Numbered from the stretch's first letter, positions 18,294 through 29,719 are shown. The stretch is 64,000 bases of DNA from DASUGC01 sp035606665 (GCA_035606665.1 DATNEY010000026.1:124001-188000); one strand, 5' to 3'. Translations and numbers: made by a program. Notes: generated from the sequence alone by a model not told the origin.

Positions 18294-19433
18294 CTACACC
18301 ACGAGTCGATTCCAGGTCACGAACGCCACGATCATCAGCACGCCGAACGCAATGTTGAATGCGATCAGCGGATCGCGGATCTCCCGGCGATCGTTCGCGA
18401 TGGCGATCGAGAGCGGCACGAGCGGCACCATGTATCGGTACGTGCCTTGAAACTGTGGCTGCTGCGTCGAGATCAGGAAGACACCGAGGCAGAACAGCGC
18501 CTCACCGGGCGCCATCCGGCGCCAGTAGCGCACGAGCAGGCCGAGATAAAGCAGCCAGAAGCCGCCGTGCAGCCACACCGTGAGTCGCGTGGGAAAGCGC
18601 AGAAAGCTCGTGAGCGCCGCGAACGGGTACGGAGAAGGGTTGTCCCAGAGTGCCTGAGAATTCACGAAGGCGAACGCCGAGCCGAAGGCGCTCTTGAGGT
18701 GCGCCATGTAGACAAGGAAGGGCAGGGCGAAGAGCGCGACCGTGGCGGCGGCACGCAACCACCGCCGGTGACCCGGCGACCGATCGATCCAGCACGCAAT
18801 CGCGGGAACTGCCACGAGCGCGAGCCCATGGACGCGCGTGGTCGCTGAGAGTCCGGCGACGAGTCCTGCGAGTTCGTATTGCCGCCGCTTTGTCAGCACC
18901 AGCGCTCCGACGACCAGCAGCAGGAACAGTCCTTCGGTGTAAGGAATCGAGAGATAGAAGGAGCCAGCCGACGTCAGCGTGACCGCGAGGACGTTCCGCA
19001 AGGTTTCGTTCTGCGCATTTTGTTCAATGAAACCCCACGCGAGCAGCCACAGCGCACCGAGAGTGAACAGGTTGGAGAGGAGGGAACCTGCCCAGAAAAA
19101 CCTCGAGTCAGGCTTGGCAGCCTCTTCGGGCGGCGAGCCCGGCCAAACCATCATCGCCCCGCGAACGACGATCGGATACAGCGGGAAGTAGCCGGCCAGC
19201 GCCTGCCCGTGCGCCGTGTCCAGAGCGTTGCCGTAGCCCAGGCGCGAGATCTCCTCGTACCAGACGGCGTCCCATTTCTGCCAGACGACTTCAGGATTGA
19301 GCGCGGCGGTGCTGTTGAGGACTTTCTCTGTGCGGAGGTCGACGAAGTTCGCGGCGCCGATGACGCCGATCGCGAAGATGATGAGGCGCGTGGCGGCGAA
19401 CCATACCGCCACGCGCATCAAACGGGAACTCAC
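18294..19433 (-). CDS. GT-C-type mannosyltransferase-like membrane protein (PIG-V-like)
   Basis: A 379-residue protein with about 8-9 transmembrane helices. The first extracytoplasmic loop has WQKWDAVWYEEISRLGYG followed by GYFPLYPIVVRG. This 'WD..WY..I...GY...FPLYP' signature is shared by bacterial PIG-V/GPI-mannosyltransferase-2-like proteins, which use polyprenyl-phosphate sugars on the outer face. Last gene of a four-gene minus-strand run with 1-33 base spacings. Acceptor unknown. Confidence 0.75.
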   Translation of the reverse strand: MSSRLMRVAVWFAATRLIIFAIGVIGAANFVDLRTEKVLNSTAALNPEVVWQKWDAVWYEEISRLGYGNALDTAHGQALAGYFPLYPIVVRGAMMVWPGSPPEEAAKPDSRFFWAGSLLSNLFTLGALWLLAWGFIEQNAQNETLRNVLAVTLTSAGSFYLSIPYTEGLFLLLVVGALVLTKRRQYELAGLVAGLSATTRVHGLALVAVPAIACWIDRSPGHRRWLRAAATVALFALPFLVYMAHLKSAFGSAFAFVNSQALWDNPSPYPFAALTSFLRFPTRLTVWLHGGFWLLYLGLLVRYWRRMAPGEALFCLGVFLISTQQPQFQGTYRYMVPLVPLSIAIANDRREIRDPLIAFNIAFGVLMIVAFVTWNRLVV

Positions 19434-19434
19434 G

Positions 19435-20298
19435 CTATTTCGTCTTGGTCGCTGTCCAGGCGCCGGTGCGTCCGCCCGACATCGTGCCGGACATCGTGTT
19501 ACCGGTCACTTGGCCCGTGTACACGACGTTGCCGACCGCGAAGGTGATTCCAGTGCCGCGCATCCGGGCGTGTGACGCTGGGGCGTCGGCCGCCGGCTTG
19601 GCGCCGGCCGCGGGCGGTGGGCCGCTGATCGCCTGCGAGCCCAGCGTCCCGCTGAGCATCTGGAACTTCTGTGTGAGGGTGAGGTTCTGCGTGCCGAGCG
19701 ACCAGGTGCCCTCGACGTTGGCCGGGACGACCCACAGCAGCGCCGTGCACCAGCTCACGCAGTCCTTGACGGCCTGCGCGGTCTCGTCGGCCTCCCAGTC
19801 CTCCATCGTGAACGTGTTGGCCACGATCCGTGTGCCGGGCTTCATCTTGAGGATGGTCGGCCGCAGGCGCATGTTGATGCTCGGCAGCAGGAACATCGTC
19901 ACGACGTCAGCCTTCGAGAAGTCGGTCTCGAAGAGGTCCGCCTGGACGAACGTGGCGGTGCTCGCAACGCCGGCGGCTTGAGCGTTGCGCCGCGACAACT
20001 CGACCATGTCCGGGTTGTACTCGACGCCCTGCGCACGCGCGCCGCGCTTCGCTGCCGTGATGACCGTGCGTCCGTCACCCGAGCCCAGGTCCATGAGGAA
20101 GTCTTTGGGCGTCAGTTTGGCGAGATCGAGCATCTTTTCGACGAGTTCCTGCGGCGTCGGCACCCAGACGACGTCCTTGCCCGCCTGGCCCACTGACGGC
20201 TCGAATGGTTTGGGTTTCTGAGTGCTCGACTGCGCGGACAGTCCCGTGACCGCGGCGGCGAGCGCGACGACGACCAGCATCTTTCCTCGGTTCCGCAT
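19435..20298 (-). CDS. Exported class I SAM-methyltransferase-like protein
   Basis: A 287-residue protein with a signal peptide (hydrophobic 8-20, cleavage near GLSAQ). A complete-looking methyltransferase core follows: motif I MDLGSGDGRT (about residues 66-75), the acidic strand end GVEYNPDMVELS, and QADLFETDF. Its C-terminal part is a separate beta-rich extension (about residues 190-287). SAM is cytosolic, so an exported SAM-binding fold is puzzling. The region around motif I ('W.PTP..LV..ML.LA...P.D...DLGSGDGR') is characteristic of a known bacterial group. It ends one base before the GT-C gene. Either the signal is a retained membrane anchor or the domain has another role. Confidence 0.75.
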   Translation of the reverse strand: MRNRGKMLVVVALAAAVTGLSAQSSTQKPKPFEPSVGQAGKDVVWVPTPQELVEKMLDLAKLTPKDFLMDLGSGDGRTVITAAKRGARAQGVEYNPDMVELSRRNAQAAGVASTATFVQADLFETDFSKADVVTMFLLPSINMRLRPTILKMKPGTRIVANTFTMEDWEADETAQAVKDCVSWCTALLWVVPANVEGTWSLGTQNLTLTQKFQMLSGTLGSQAISGPPPAAGAKPAADAPASHARMRGTGITFAVGNVVYTGQVTGNTMSGTMSGGRTGAWTATKTK

Positions 20299-20325
20299 CT
20301 CCGGCTCCTTCGTTCGAGTGTGTTC

Positions 20326-21279
20326 CTACTTGTTCTCTGGCGCGACTGACATCTTGATGTCGGTCTTCACGGCCATCCGTTGCATCTGTCCACCGAGGTC
20401 CACCGCGACGTTCATGGTAGTCGAGCTGGTCATCTGGCTTCGCGGCGTCAGGCTGCCGAACTTCACGGTGATCGTGCCCGTGCCGCCGCCCGATACCTTC
20501 TCGATGTTCATCTGCATTCCGGCCATCGCGGGATTGGTGATGGTCTGAGGCGGCGCGCTCTGTTCCGTGGTGACCTTGATCGTCGCGCCGCTGGCGTCGA
20601 GCGCGGTGAGCTCGCATTGGACGCGCTGGAAGAGCTGCGCGCCGGCGGAGGAGATCGACTGGCGCACTTCCCATTTGGCGCCCACGCCGACCGCCTCGTC
20701 CGGCAGCGGCATCGACAGGCCTTCGAACTGGCTCGACATCGCGCCGAACGTCTGGCGCATGGTCGGATCGGTGATCTTGTCCAGGTCCAGCTTCGCCGAC
20801 TTGGTGATCGCGCGGTTGGTCATCACCATCGAGCCCTTGAGCGACGTGATTTCGCTGGCGCCGGCCTGGATCATTTGCGCGACGTTTGGATCCCCGCCGG
20901 GACCGGCCTCGACGAGGAGTTTCGTGAAGCCGATGTCGTAGGAGATGTCGCCGTTCGGCGCGACAGCGGTAACCACGGAGTCGGCCCACATCTTCATCGT
21001 CGGCATTTCCATGGCGGGCAGCGACATTTGTTCCGCGCTCATGCTGACGCCCATGTTCATCGTCATCAGCAGCGTTTCTTTCTGGCCCGCCGCGAGCTTC
21101 AGCCGCAGCGGCATGCGCGGCTCGCTCCCGGGTGAAGACACGGTGACGGTGGCCGGACTACCCGGTGCCGGGTAGCCCGGCATCGAGAGCGCCTGAGTCT
21201 GCGGAGACTGGGCCGCATGGAGACCGGTGCCCGCGACAAGGGCGACCGCCATCAGCAAACGCCGGAATGACCTGGACAT
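20326..21279 (-). CDS. Exported beta-rich protein (DUF6263-like)
   Basis: A 317-residue protein with a signal peptide (cleavage about GLHAAQ, residue 23). The mature protein is Met- and Ser/Thr-rich with alternating hydrophobicity. It has a mid-region GSMVMTNRAITKSAKLDL and a GVGAKWEVRQSI strand, resembling the bacterial DUF6263 group of secreted proteins with unknown function. No enzymatic residues stand out. It lies 33 bases downstream of the GT-C membrane protein and 27 upstream of the exported methyltransferase, so it is co-transcribed. Family assignment is tentative. Confidence 0.65.
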   Translation of the reverse strand: MSRSFRRLLMAVALVAGTGLHAAQSPQTQALSMPGYPAPGSPATVTVSSPGSEPRMPLRLKLAAGQKETLLMTMNMGVSMSAEQMSLPAMEMPTMKMWADSVVTAVAPNGDISYDIGFTKLLVEAGPGGDPNVAQMIQAGASEITSLKGSMVMTNRAITKSAKLDLDKITDPTMRQTFGAMSSQFEGLSMPLPDEAVGVGAKWEVRQSISSAGAQLFQRVQCELTALDASGATIKVTTEQSAPPQTITNPAMAGMQMNIEKVSGGGTGTITVKFGSLTPRSQMTSSTTMNVAVDLGGQMQRMAVKTDIKMSVAPENK

Positions 21280-21312
21280 GCGTGGAATGGTACGCGATTC
21301 GGCGCACGGCGG

Positions 21313-22707
21313 CTACTGGCGCGGCTGCCTGTAGAAGGACTGGCGATCGGTCAGGTAGCGCCACACGATGCCCGGCGCTTCGAGCGGGAGTTCGATGAAT
21401 GTGACGCGGGCGTTCTCGGCGAGCGTCAGGGTCTTGCGATCCATGCGGTGCATGCCGAACTGGACCATGAGTCCGAGGTTCCACCAGATGCAGAGTCCGA
21501 TCGCGGCGATCGTCATACGCCTGGCGGCAGTCGAGCGCATGGCAGTCAGCAGCCCCGCCAGGCCAATCACGAGAAGCGGTGTGAGCGCGATGAAACGCCG
21601 CTGTCCGAACGATCCGGCCACCGTCCACGATTCGACGACACCCGAGGTGTAGGCCTGCGCGGCGACCATGAGGAGCGCCAGGAGGGCAAAACGACGTCGG
21701 GCGTCGTTTCCGAGGACGAAACGACGCCCGACGTCATTACGAATTGCGATCAGCACCAGGCCAGCCAAGGCCAGGAGCGCCAGCGGCGTCCAAGCGAACA
21801 GTCCGTGCGCCGGGCTGAAAAGCACCTGGAGTCCGTGTGGCGACGACCAGGACATCTTGTTGGCGGCGGTAGACGTCTGGCCGATGTGGCCGTTGAGCGC
21901 CTGGTACGCCATCAGCTGAGGCGTTACGCCGGCGACGAACGATACGACCCCGGCTGTCGCGGAGGTGATGGTTCGGCGCGCGCCACCGGGTTCGCGCATC
22001 GCGCGCGAGGCGTGCAGGAGGAAGTCGATGCCGGGCCCAATCACGAGCAACACGTCCTGCTCGCGCACGAGCGACATCAGTCCGCCGGCGAGTCCCAAGG
22101 CGATGGCATCCGCGGTCGACCAGCGATCCCGGGCCCGAAGCCAGATCCACACGAAAAGCGACACGCAGAAGGCCGACGCGGCGTGACCGAATCCCGGTGC
22201 GACGTACGCGTAGAACACGAGCGGTGTGCCTATCCAGGCCGCGAGACTCGCGCCTAGGGTGCCGTTTTGAGCGCCAAACACGCGTCTGGCGATGGCCACG
22301 CACATGAGCACTGCGGCAAAACCGTAGAAGGCCGAACCGTAGGCGATCGCGGCGATATACGGTTTCGAAAAGCCGTCCGCGGGCGCGCCTGTGACGAGGG
22401 CCCAGACGTGTCCGGCGGCGTAGAAAGGCGCCCACATTACGGCTGCACCGATGGGCGCGTAGTTGATGCGGCGGCCCGTTTCGTTCGTGAGCTCGAGGAA
22501 TGTCTCGTGGAATCCCTCACCGCGCGCCACGCCCGCGTCATAGAAATACTGGTATTCGTTTTCAAAGCTCACGTCGCGATCGAACGCGAGCGATCGCAGC
22601 CACGCGAAGTGTTCAATCTCGTCGGAGGCGTACAAGCGAGTCGTGACGGCGGGCAGCGAGATCAGAAACGCCAGGCAGAGCAGAACGATCTCCCGGCGGT
22701 TCAGCAT
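21313..22707 (-). CDS. Multi-pass membrane glycosyltransferase-like protein (GT-C fold)
   Basis: About 464 residues with 10-12 transmembrane segments. Early acidic motif YASDEIEHFAWLRSL (about residues 26-40) corresponds to the 'D/E' catalytic first loop of GT39/GT83-like polyprenyl-sugar transferases. I start it at ATG 22707 (MLNRREIVLL). The longer open frame reads through a hairpin repeat at 22720-22761. A second copy of that repeat lies inside the gene (21693-21735, residues about 324-338), adding the Arg-rich loop NDVGRRFVLGNDARRRF between two helices. First gene of a four-gene operon. Sugar and acceptor unknown. Confidence 0.7.
   Translation of the reverse strand: MLNRREIVLLCLAFLISLPAVTTRLYASDEIEHFAWLRSLAFDRDVSFENEYQYFYDAGVARGEGFHETFLELTNETGRRINYAPIGAAVMWAPFYAAGHVWALVTGAPADGFSKPYIAAIAYGSAFYGFAAVLMCVAIARRVFGAQNGTLGASLAAWIGTPLVFYAYVAPGFGHAASAFCVSLFVWIWLRARDRWSTADAIALGLAGGLMSLVREQDVLLVIGPGIDFLLHASRAMREPGGARRTITSATAGVVSFVAGVTPQLMAYQALNGHIGQTSTAANKMSWSSPHGLQVLFSPAHGLFAWTPLALLALAGLVLIAIRNDVGRRFVLGNDARRRFALLALLMVAAQAYTSGVVESWTVAGSFGQRRFIALTPLLVIGLAGLLTAMRSTAARRMTIAAIGLCIWWNLGLMVQFGMHRMDRKTLTLAENARVTFIELPLEAPGIVWRYLTDRQSFYRQPRQ
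21693..21735. repeat. Hairpin repeat (TTACGAA family), copy inside a coding region
   Basis: Perfect 18-bp inverted repeat with a 7-base loop, arms starting GACGTCGGGCGTCGTTTC. The right arm is followed by ATTACGAATT. It shares core GGGCGTCGTTT/AAACGACGCCC and the TTACGAA flank with the copy at 22720. The outer arm bases differ but remain paired (GACGTC against GAGCCC). In frame within the membrane glycosyltransferase gene. Confidence 0.8.
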
Positions 22708-22719
22708 CTGCGTGATTAT

Positions 22720-22761
22720 GAGCCCGGGCGTCGTTTTCGGAAGAAAACGACGCCCGGGCTC
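22720..22761. repeat. Hairpin repeat (TTACGAA family), copy before a start codon
   Basis: Perfect 19-bp inverted repeat, arms starting GAGCCCGGGCGTCGTTTTC, with a 4-base loop GGAA, followed by GTTACGAAAA. It ends 13 bases upstream of the chosen start of the membrane glycosyltransferase (read on the minus strand). It would fold in that gene's 5' leader. Related to copies at 21693 and 63287. Confidence 0.85.
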
Positions 22762-22842
22762 GTTACGAAAATAGGTCACCTACAGGAACTGCAGTACAGG
22801 TCGAGCAAAAATCCAACATGTGGCGTCAGAGCCACAGGGCAC

Positions 22843-22858
22843 CCACAATATGTCGTAG
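22843..22858 (+). promoter_or_regulatory. Possible NrdR box upstream of nrdJ promoter
   Basis: The 16-mer containing CACAATATGT matches the known NrdR consensus ACACWATATATWGTGT at about 11 of 16 positions and lies just upstream of the -35 box. A second AT-rich palindrome, ACTAATTTAGT (22982-22992), lies in the leader. NrdR boxes normally come as close pairs, which is not the case here, so this is weak. Confidence 0.3.
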
Positions 22859-22866
22859 GATCAGTC

Positions 22867-22895
22867 TTGACATCGTTTCGTTACAGGCGCATAGT
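22867..22895 (+). promoter_or_regulatory. Sigma-70-type promoter for nrdJ
   Basis: TTGACA (22867-22872), 17-base spacer, CATAGT (22890-22895). This is a consensus -35 box and a 4/6 -10 box with ideal spacing, about 160 bases upstream of the nrdJ start. No better candidate was seen in the gap. Confidence 0.6.
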
Positions 22896-23054
22896 CTCCG
22901 TCCGGTACCGCGACACGACAGAAGGCGATCCCTCCCAGAGATTGCCCGACGCCTTGCACGGTAGTGAGTTGCGGGATCGACACTAATTTAGTTTGTGGGT
23001 AAGGGGCGGCCGTCCGGGCCGTCGCCGTGGCGTGTACGAAATGCGGGGGTTGGG

Positions 23055-25877
<2,823 letters not shown>

Positions 25878-25910
25878 CGATACCCAACAAGTCCAGGAAG
25901 CCCGGTGTCT

Positions 25911-25946
25911 AAGGGACGTGAAGGGGACCACCTCTTCACGTCCCTT
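25911..25946 (+). terminator. Perfect 13-bp hairpin after nrdJ
   Basis: Arms AAGGGACGTGAAG and CTTCACGTCCCTT flank a 10-base loop, followed by GTCGTTTTA. Position 34 bases past the nrdJ stop suits a terminator, though the T-run is short. The perfect stem and the ACGTGAAG sequence also suit a dispersed palindromic repeat. Confidence 0.55.
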
Positions 25947-25965
25947 GTCGTTTTAGGATGACGTC

Positions 25966-27870
25966 ATGACACGACTCGTCGCTGCAGCGAGCGTGCTGCT
26001 GGCGCTTGCCGGCTGGCAGCAGCCGGTGTCGCAACAGGCCCCGCCACCGCCGCCGACCGCCATCATCGCGGGACGGGTCGCAGACGCCGCTGGTGCGCCC
26101 ATTGTCAATGCCGTTGTCTGGTCACTAGCCTTTGGTCAGGCCGCGCCCGCGCCGGGACGCGGGTCTCAGGGCGACCGCGTCGTCACGAATGCCGAAGGCC
26201 GCTTTGCCTTTCTGGGCCTCGCAGCCGGCAGCTACCGCATCGAAGTGTCGAAGCCAGGATGGTTGACCGGGGCCTACGGCCGCCGCCGTCCCGGCGGCGG
26301 CTCGATACCGCTCAACTTGAAGGACGGCGAGCGGCGGAACGATCTGGCCCTCACGATGTGGCGGGTAGGCGTGCTGGGAGGCCGCGTCACCGCCGACAAC
26401 GGCGACCCGCTCATCGGCGCGGAAGTCCGTGCAATGCGGCGCACGCACGTCGCCGGCCGGCCCCGTTACGACGCGCCCATCCGCGCGCGCACAGACGACC
26501 GTGGCGAGTACCGATTCTCCACGCTCCAACCCGGCGACTATCTGGTGGTCGTGCTGATGAGCGTCCTGTCCGAACCACCGACATTCGCCGGCGCCATTCG
26601 TGCGGGCGGCGAGACGCCGCGCGCCTACCTGCAGACGATGACAGGGATCGCCACCGCGCCAATGCTGTTCGATCGAGCCACCGGCGTGATGGGGGCAGAC
26701 CAGCCGCTGACGAGCTCACTGTCGCAGTCGCTTACTGCACCGATCGACGGAAAACCGCTCCTCGCCTACGCGACGACGTTTCATCCCTCATCTACCTCGA
26801 TGGCCACCGCGAAGTCCGTGCGTGTGGTCGCCGGTGAGCCGCAGGAGAACGTGGATGTCGTCGTGCGCATGGCGCCAACGTGGCAGGTGTCGGGCACTCT
26901 GCGCGACGCCGATGGTCCGCTGCAGTGGCACGCGGTGCACCTCGTACCCGCCGACGGCGGCGACGTGCCGGTCGTTGATACCGCGACGGCGGTGACCGAT
27001 GCCAAAGGCGCCTTCACTTTTTTTGGAGTGCCGCCGGGACAATACATCGCACGATCCGTGCGCAGTCCATGGCCTGGCGGCGGTGGTTTCGGGATCACGG
27101 GCGGTACAGGCGCCATCCCGCAGATTTCAATGATGTCCGGTCCTGGTGCGCCATTGACTGAGCCCCTGATGCATGTCAGCGAGAACGTGGCCGTGGGCAA
27201 TCGCCACGTGCGCGGGTTGACGCTGGTGATGCAACCTGGTGCGCGTATGACGGGACTCGTGCGGTTCGAGGGCAAGGCGGAAGAGCCCACGGATTTGTCG
27301 AGGGTGTTCGTGTTCCTCCAGCCGGCCAACCGGGGCATGGACCGCAATGTCATGCCGGGCACGATGACGAATGACAGGCGCTTCGCGACTGCGAGCGTGC
27401 TCCCGGGGCGTTACCTGTTGCGCGTGAACCCACCCGGCTGGGTGCTGAAGTCCGCGATGTATCAGGGACGAGATATTGCGAACACGGTGTTCGATCTGAG
27501 CGCGGACATCGATGGCGTAGTACTGACCTTCACCGATCAGCCGCCAAGTATTCGCGGCAATGTCACGAGCGCCGTGGCGGCCGATCTGGTTGGCGCCCAG
27601 GTCGTGGTTTTTGCCGCTGACTCCTCGGCGTGGGTGGACAACGGGCGGTCGATTCCCTATACGAGCAGCACGCCTGTGGGCTCATCGGGCGAGTTCAGTC
27701 TGCTCCTGCCACCCGATGGCGAGTACTTCGTGGTACCGCTTGCGGACGAGGATTCCGACGACTGGCAGAATCCCGCTACGCTCAAGCGCTTGTCTGCGAT
27801 GGCCGTGCGTATCCGCGTGCAGGGGGAGTCGATCACCGGCCAGTCCCTTCAGCTACGGCGGCTTCGATGA
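25966..27870 (+). CDS. Exported protein with carboxypeptidase-regulatory-like repeats
   Basis: A 634-residue protein with a signal peptide (first about 20 residues). At least four CarboxypepD_reg/transthyretin-like beta-sandwich repeats follow: 'IIAGRVADAAGAPIVNAVV...EGRFAFLGLAAGSYRIEV', 'LGGRVTADNGDPLIGAEV...GEYRFSTLQPGDYLVVV', 'VSGTLRDADG...KGAFTFFGVPPGQYIA', and a C-terminal one. There are no peptidase residues. Such proteins are abundant in Acidobacteriota and are thought to be surface or periplasmic binding modules. The ribosome site is AGGATGA upstream of ATG 25966. The stop overlaps the next gene by ATGA. Confidence 0.8.
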   Translation: MTRLVAAASVLLALAGWQQPVSQQAPPPPPTAIIAGRVADAAGAPIVNAVVWSLAFGQAAPAPGRGSQGDRVVTNAEGRFAFLGLAAGSYRIEVSKPGWLTGAYGRRRPGGGSIPLNLKDGERRNDLALTMWRVGVLGGRVTADNGDPLIGAEVRAMRRTHVAGRPRYDAPIRARTDDRGEYRFSTLQPGDYLVVVLMSVLSEPPTFAGAIRAGGETPRAYLQTMTGIATAPMLFDRATGVMGADQPLTSSLSQSLTAPIDGKPLLAYATTFHPSSTSMATAKSVRVVAGEPQENVDVVVRMAPTWQVSGTLRDADGPLQWHAVHLVPADGGDVPVVDTATAVTDAKGAFTFFGVPPGQYIARSVRSPWPGGGGFGITGGTGAIPQISMMSGPGAPLTEPLMHVSENVAVGNRHVRGLTLVMQPGARMTGLVRFEGKAEEPTDLSRVFVFLQPANRGMDRNVMPGTMTNDRRFATASVLPGRYLLRVNPPGWVLKSAMYQGRDIANTVFDLSADIDGVVLTFTDQPPSIRGNVTSAVAADLVGAQVVVFAADSSAWVDNGRSIPYTSSTPVGSSGEFSLLLPPDGEYFVVPLADEDSDDWQNPATLKRLSAMAVRIRVQGESITGQSLQLRRLR

Positions 27871-29708
27871 CAAGAGACAAGAAGACGGCGCTGCGTCTCG
27901 CGCTCGCGGCTGCGAGTGTGTTCACGGTCGCTTCAGATGCCGCGGAGATCCGCTTGGGCCAGACGGCGGATCAAGTCGTCGCCGCTGCCGGGCCGCCGCC
28001 TGCGAGCCGGCCGGCCCGGGATTTTTCCGAGAAAGAGATCGCGTCACCAACCGGATCGGGCGCGATCGAAGGCACCGTCATCGATCTCGAAAAAAAGCCG
28101 GTGCGGCGTGCCCACGTCACGATCGAGGGCACCGGCGACGTCCGGCTCAACCGAACCACGATCACCGACGAGGCCGGACACTTTGCTGTCAGCGATCTAC
28201 CCGTGGGCCGGTTCACGGTCTCGGCGGAGAAGACCGGCTATCCGCGAGTGTCATACGGCGCCAGCCGGCCGTTCCGGGCCGGCTCGGGCATCTTCCTTCA
28301 GGCAGGACAGCAGGCGAAGGACATCGTCCTGACGCTGGCGCCCGGCGCTGGATTCACCGGCGTCGTGTACGACCAGTTCGGCGAACCGCGCCCCGGCGTT
28401 CCGGTGCAGGCTTGGGAAATCCGGACGTCGCTCAGCGGCGAACGCACGGTCGACTCTCCGAGCGCAGGTGTCGAAACGCTGTACACAACAGATGAGCAGG
28501 GCCGATACCGCATCTACGGCCTTGCGCCGGGCGACTACGTGATGGGGACGGCCTGGTTCTTTCACGGCCAGTCGTTCGCAGTGCGAATCCTCACCGATAG
28601 CGAGCTTCGCGCGGCGTTTCAGCCGCAGGGCCAGTCAGCGGCTCCCGGTGCCGGTGTCCCGGCGCCCGACAGCGCCCGCTTCGACTATTCGCCGGTGTTC
28701 TCGCCCGGCGTGGTCGATCCACTCGCGGCCGGCGTCATGAGGCTCGAGGCCGGCGAGATGCGAACGGGAGTGGATCTGCGGATGCAGTTCCAGCCGATGT
28801 CGACGGTCGAAGCAACGGTGTCCGCGCCGGATGGGACCCAGCCCTCTGCCCGCATGACGCTCGGCCGCCGGAACATCGCGGATGCGCTCAACACGATGAC
28901 GGTCTCGTCTTCGAACGGCGGCCGGTATCGTTCGACCAGCCTGAGCCCGGGCGACTACCGGCTTTCCGCACAGTTGGCGGCCGCCGACGGAAAGCCCGCG
29001 CTCTGGGCGATTTCTGATTTCACGGTCTCCGGCGGACAGGCGCTGACTCTGTCGCTGTTTCTGCAGCCGGCGCTCGTCGTCACCGGCGCCGTCCGGTTCG
29101 AATCCGCGACCGCCAAGCCGCCGGCAGATCTCTCGCGGGTCAGCGTCCTCCTCAGCAACGCGGACGTCAACGATCTTGAAACGGCGAGGTCGATTGACGC
29201 GAGCGGCGCGTTGTCGATTACGGGCGTGATTCCCGGAAACTATTCGGTGAGGGCGTCCGTGCCGGCAGGCATTGCCGGCGGCACGGTCTGGACAGTCAAA
29301 TCCGTTCTAGCCGGCGGTCGTGACGTGACCGACCGCCGTTTCGAAATCCCATCGTCCAGTGTCTCGGATCTGACCGTAACGTTCACAGACGTCACGACAG
29401 AACTGGCGGGCGCGATCACCACCGCATCGGGCAGTGCGGCGACCGACTACTTCGTCATCGCGATTCCCGCGGATCGGGCGTACTGGCTGCCGCAATCGAG
29501 GCGAATCGCCAGCACCCGTCCGGACGGCAGTGGGCGCTACCAGTTCCGGGCGTTGCCCCCAGGCGAGTACCGGATTGCGCTGACGACGGACCTCGTGACA
29601 TCAGACCTGCGTGACATGAGCACACTCGACCGGCTGGCGGCCCAGTCGGTTGGCGTCACGATTGCCGTCGGCGACAGGAAGACCTTGGACCTGCGGGCAG
29701 GTAGGTAA
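27867..29708 (+). CDS. Second exported protein with carboxypeptidase-regulatory-like repeats
   Basis: A 613-residue paralogue-like partner of the preceding gene with the same architecture. It has an N-terminal signal-like segment (residues 5-25), then 'GAIEGTVIDLEKKPVRRAHVTIEG...GHFAVSDLPVGRFTVSAEKTGYP', 'FTGVVYDQFGEPRPGVPVQAWE...GRYRIYGLAPGDYVMG', and a C-terminal 'GRYQFRALPPGEYRIAL'. The start ATG 27867 overlaps the upstream stop by 4 bases; an upstream extension of the frame would run antisense to family logic. The two proteins probably act together outside the cytoplasmic membrane. Function unknown. Confidence 0.8.
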   Translation: MTRDKKTALRLALAAASVFTVASDAAEIRLGQTADQVVAAAGPPPASRPARDFSEKEIASPTGSGAIEGTVIDLEKKPVRRAHVTIEGTGDVRLNRTTITDEAGHFAVSDLPVGRFTVSAEKTGYPRVSYGASRPFRAGSGIFLQAGQQAKDIVLTLAPGAGFTGVVYDQFGEPRPGVPVQAWEIRTSLSGERTVDSPSAGVETLYTTDEQGRYRIYGLAPGDYVMGTAWFFHGQSFAVRILTDSELRAAFQPQGQSAAPGAGVPAPDSARFDYSPVFSPGVVDPLAAGVMRLEAGEMRTGVDLRMQFQPMSTVEATVSAPDGTQPSARMTLGRRNIADALNTMTVSSSNGGRYRSTSLSPGDYRLSAQLAAADGKPALWAISDFTVSGGQALTLSLFLQPALVVTGAVRFESATAKPPADLSRVSVLLSNADVNDLETARSIDASGALSITGVIPGNYSVRASVPAGIAGGTVWTVKSVLAGGRDVTDRRFEIPSSSVSDLTVTFTDVTTELAGAITTASGSAATDYFVIAIPADRAYWLPQSRRIASTRPDGSGRYQFRALPPGEYRIALTTDLVTSDLRDMSTLDRLAAQSVGVTIAVGDRKTLDLRAGR

Positions 29709-29719
29709 GCGTCAGTTCG

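Larger units (their letters stand above)
22708..23054. other. 347-base intergenic region between glycosyltransferase and nrdJ
   Basis: Holds the hairpin repeat (22720-22761), a small stem TGTGGC/GCCACA (about 22820-22837), a promoter at 22867-22895 and a roughly 150-base nrdJ leader. I looked for a cobalamin riboswitch in the leader and did not find its conserved core. No small ORF with coding character was seen. Confidence 0.6.

Noticed and set aside
22896..23054. Cobalamin riboswitch in the nrdJ leader
   Set aside because: I could not find the conserved B12-box-like core or its supporting stems; a covariance search would settle this.
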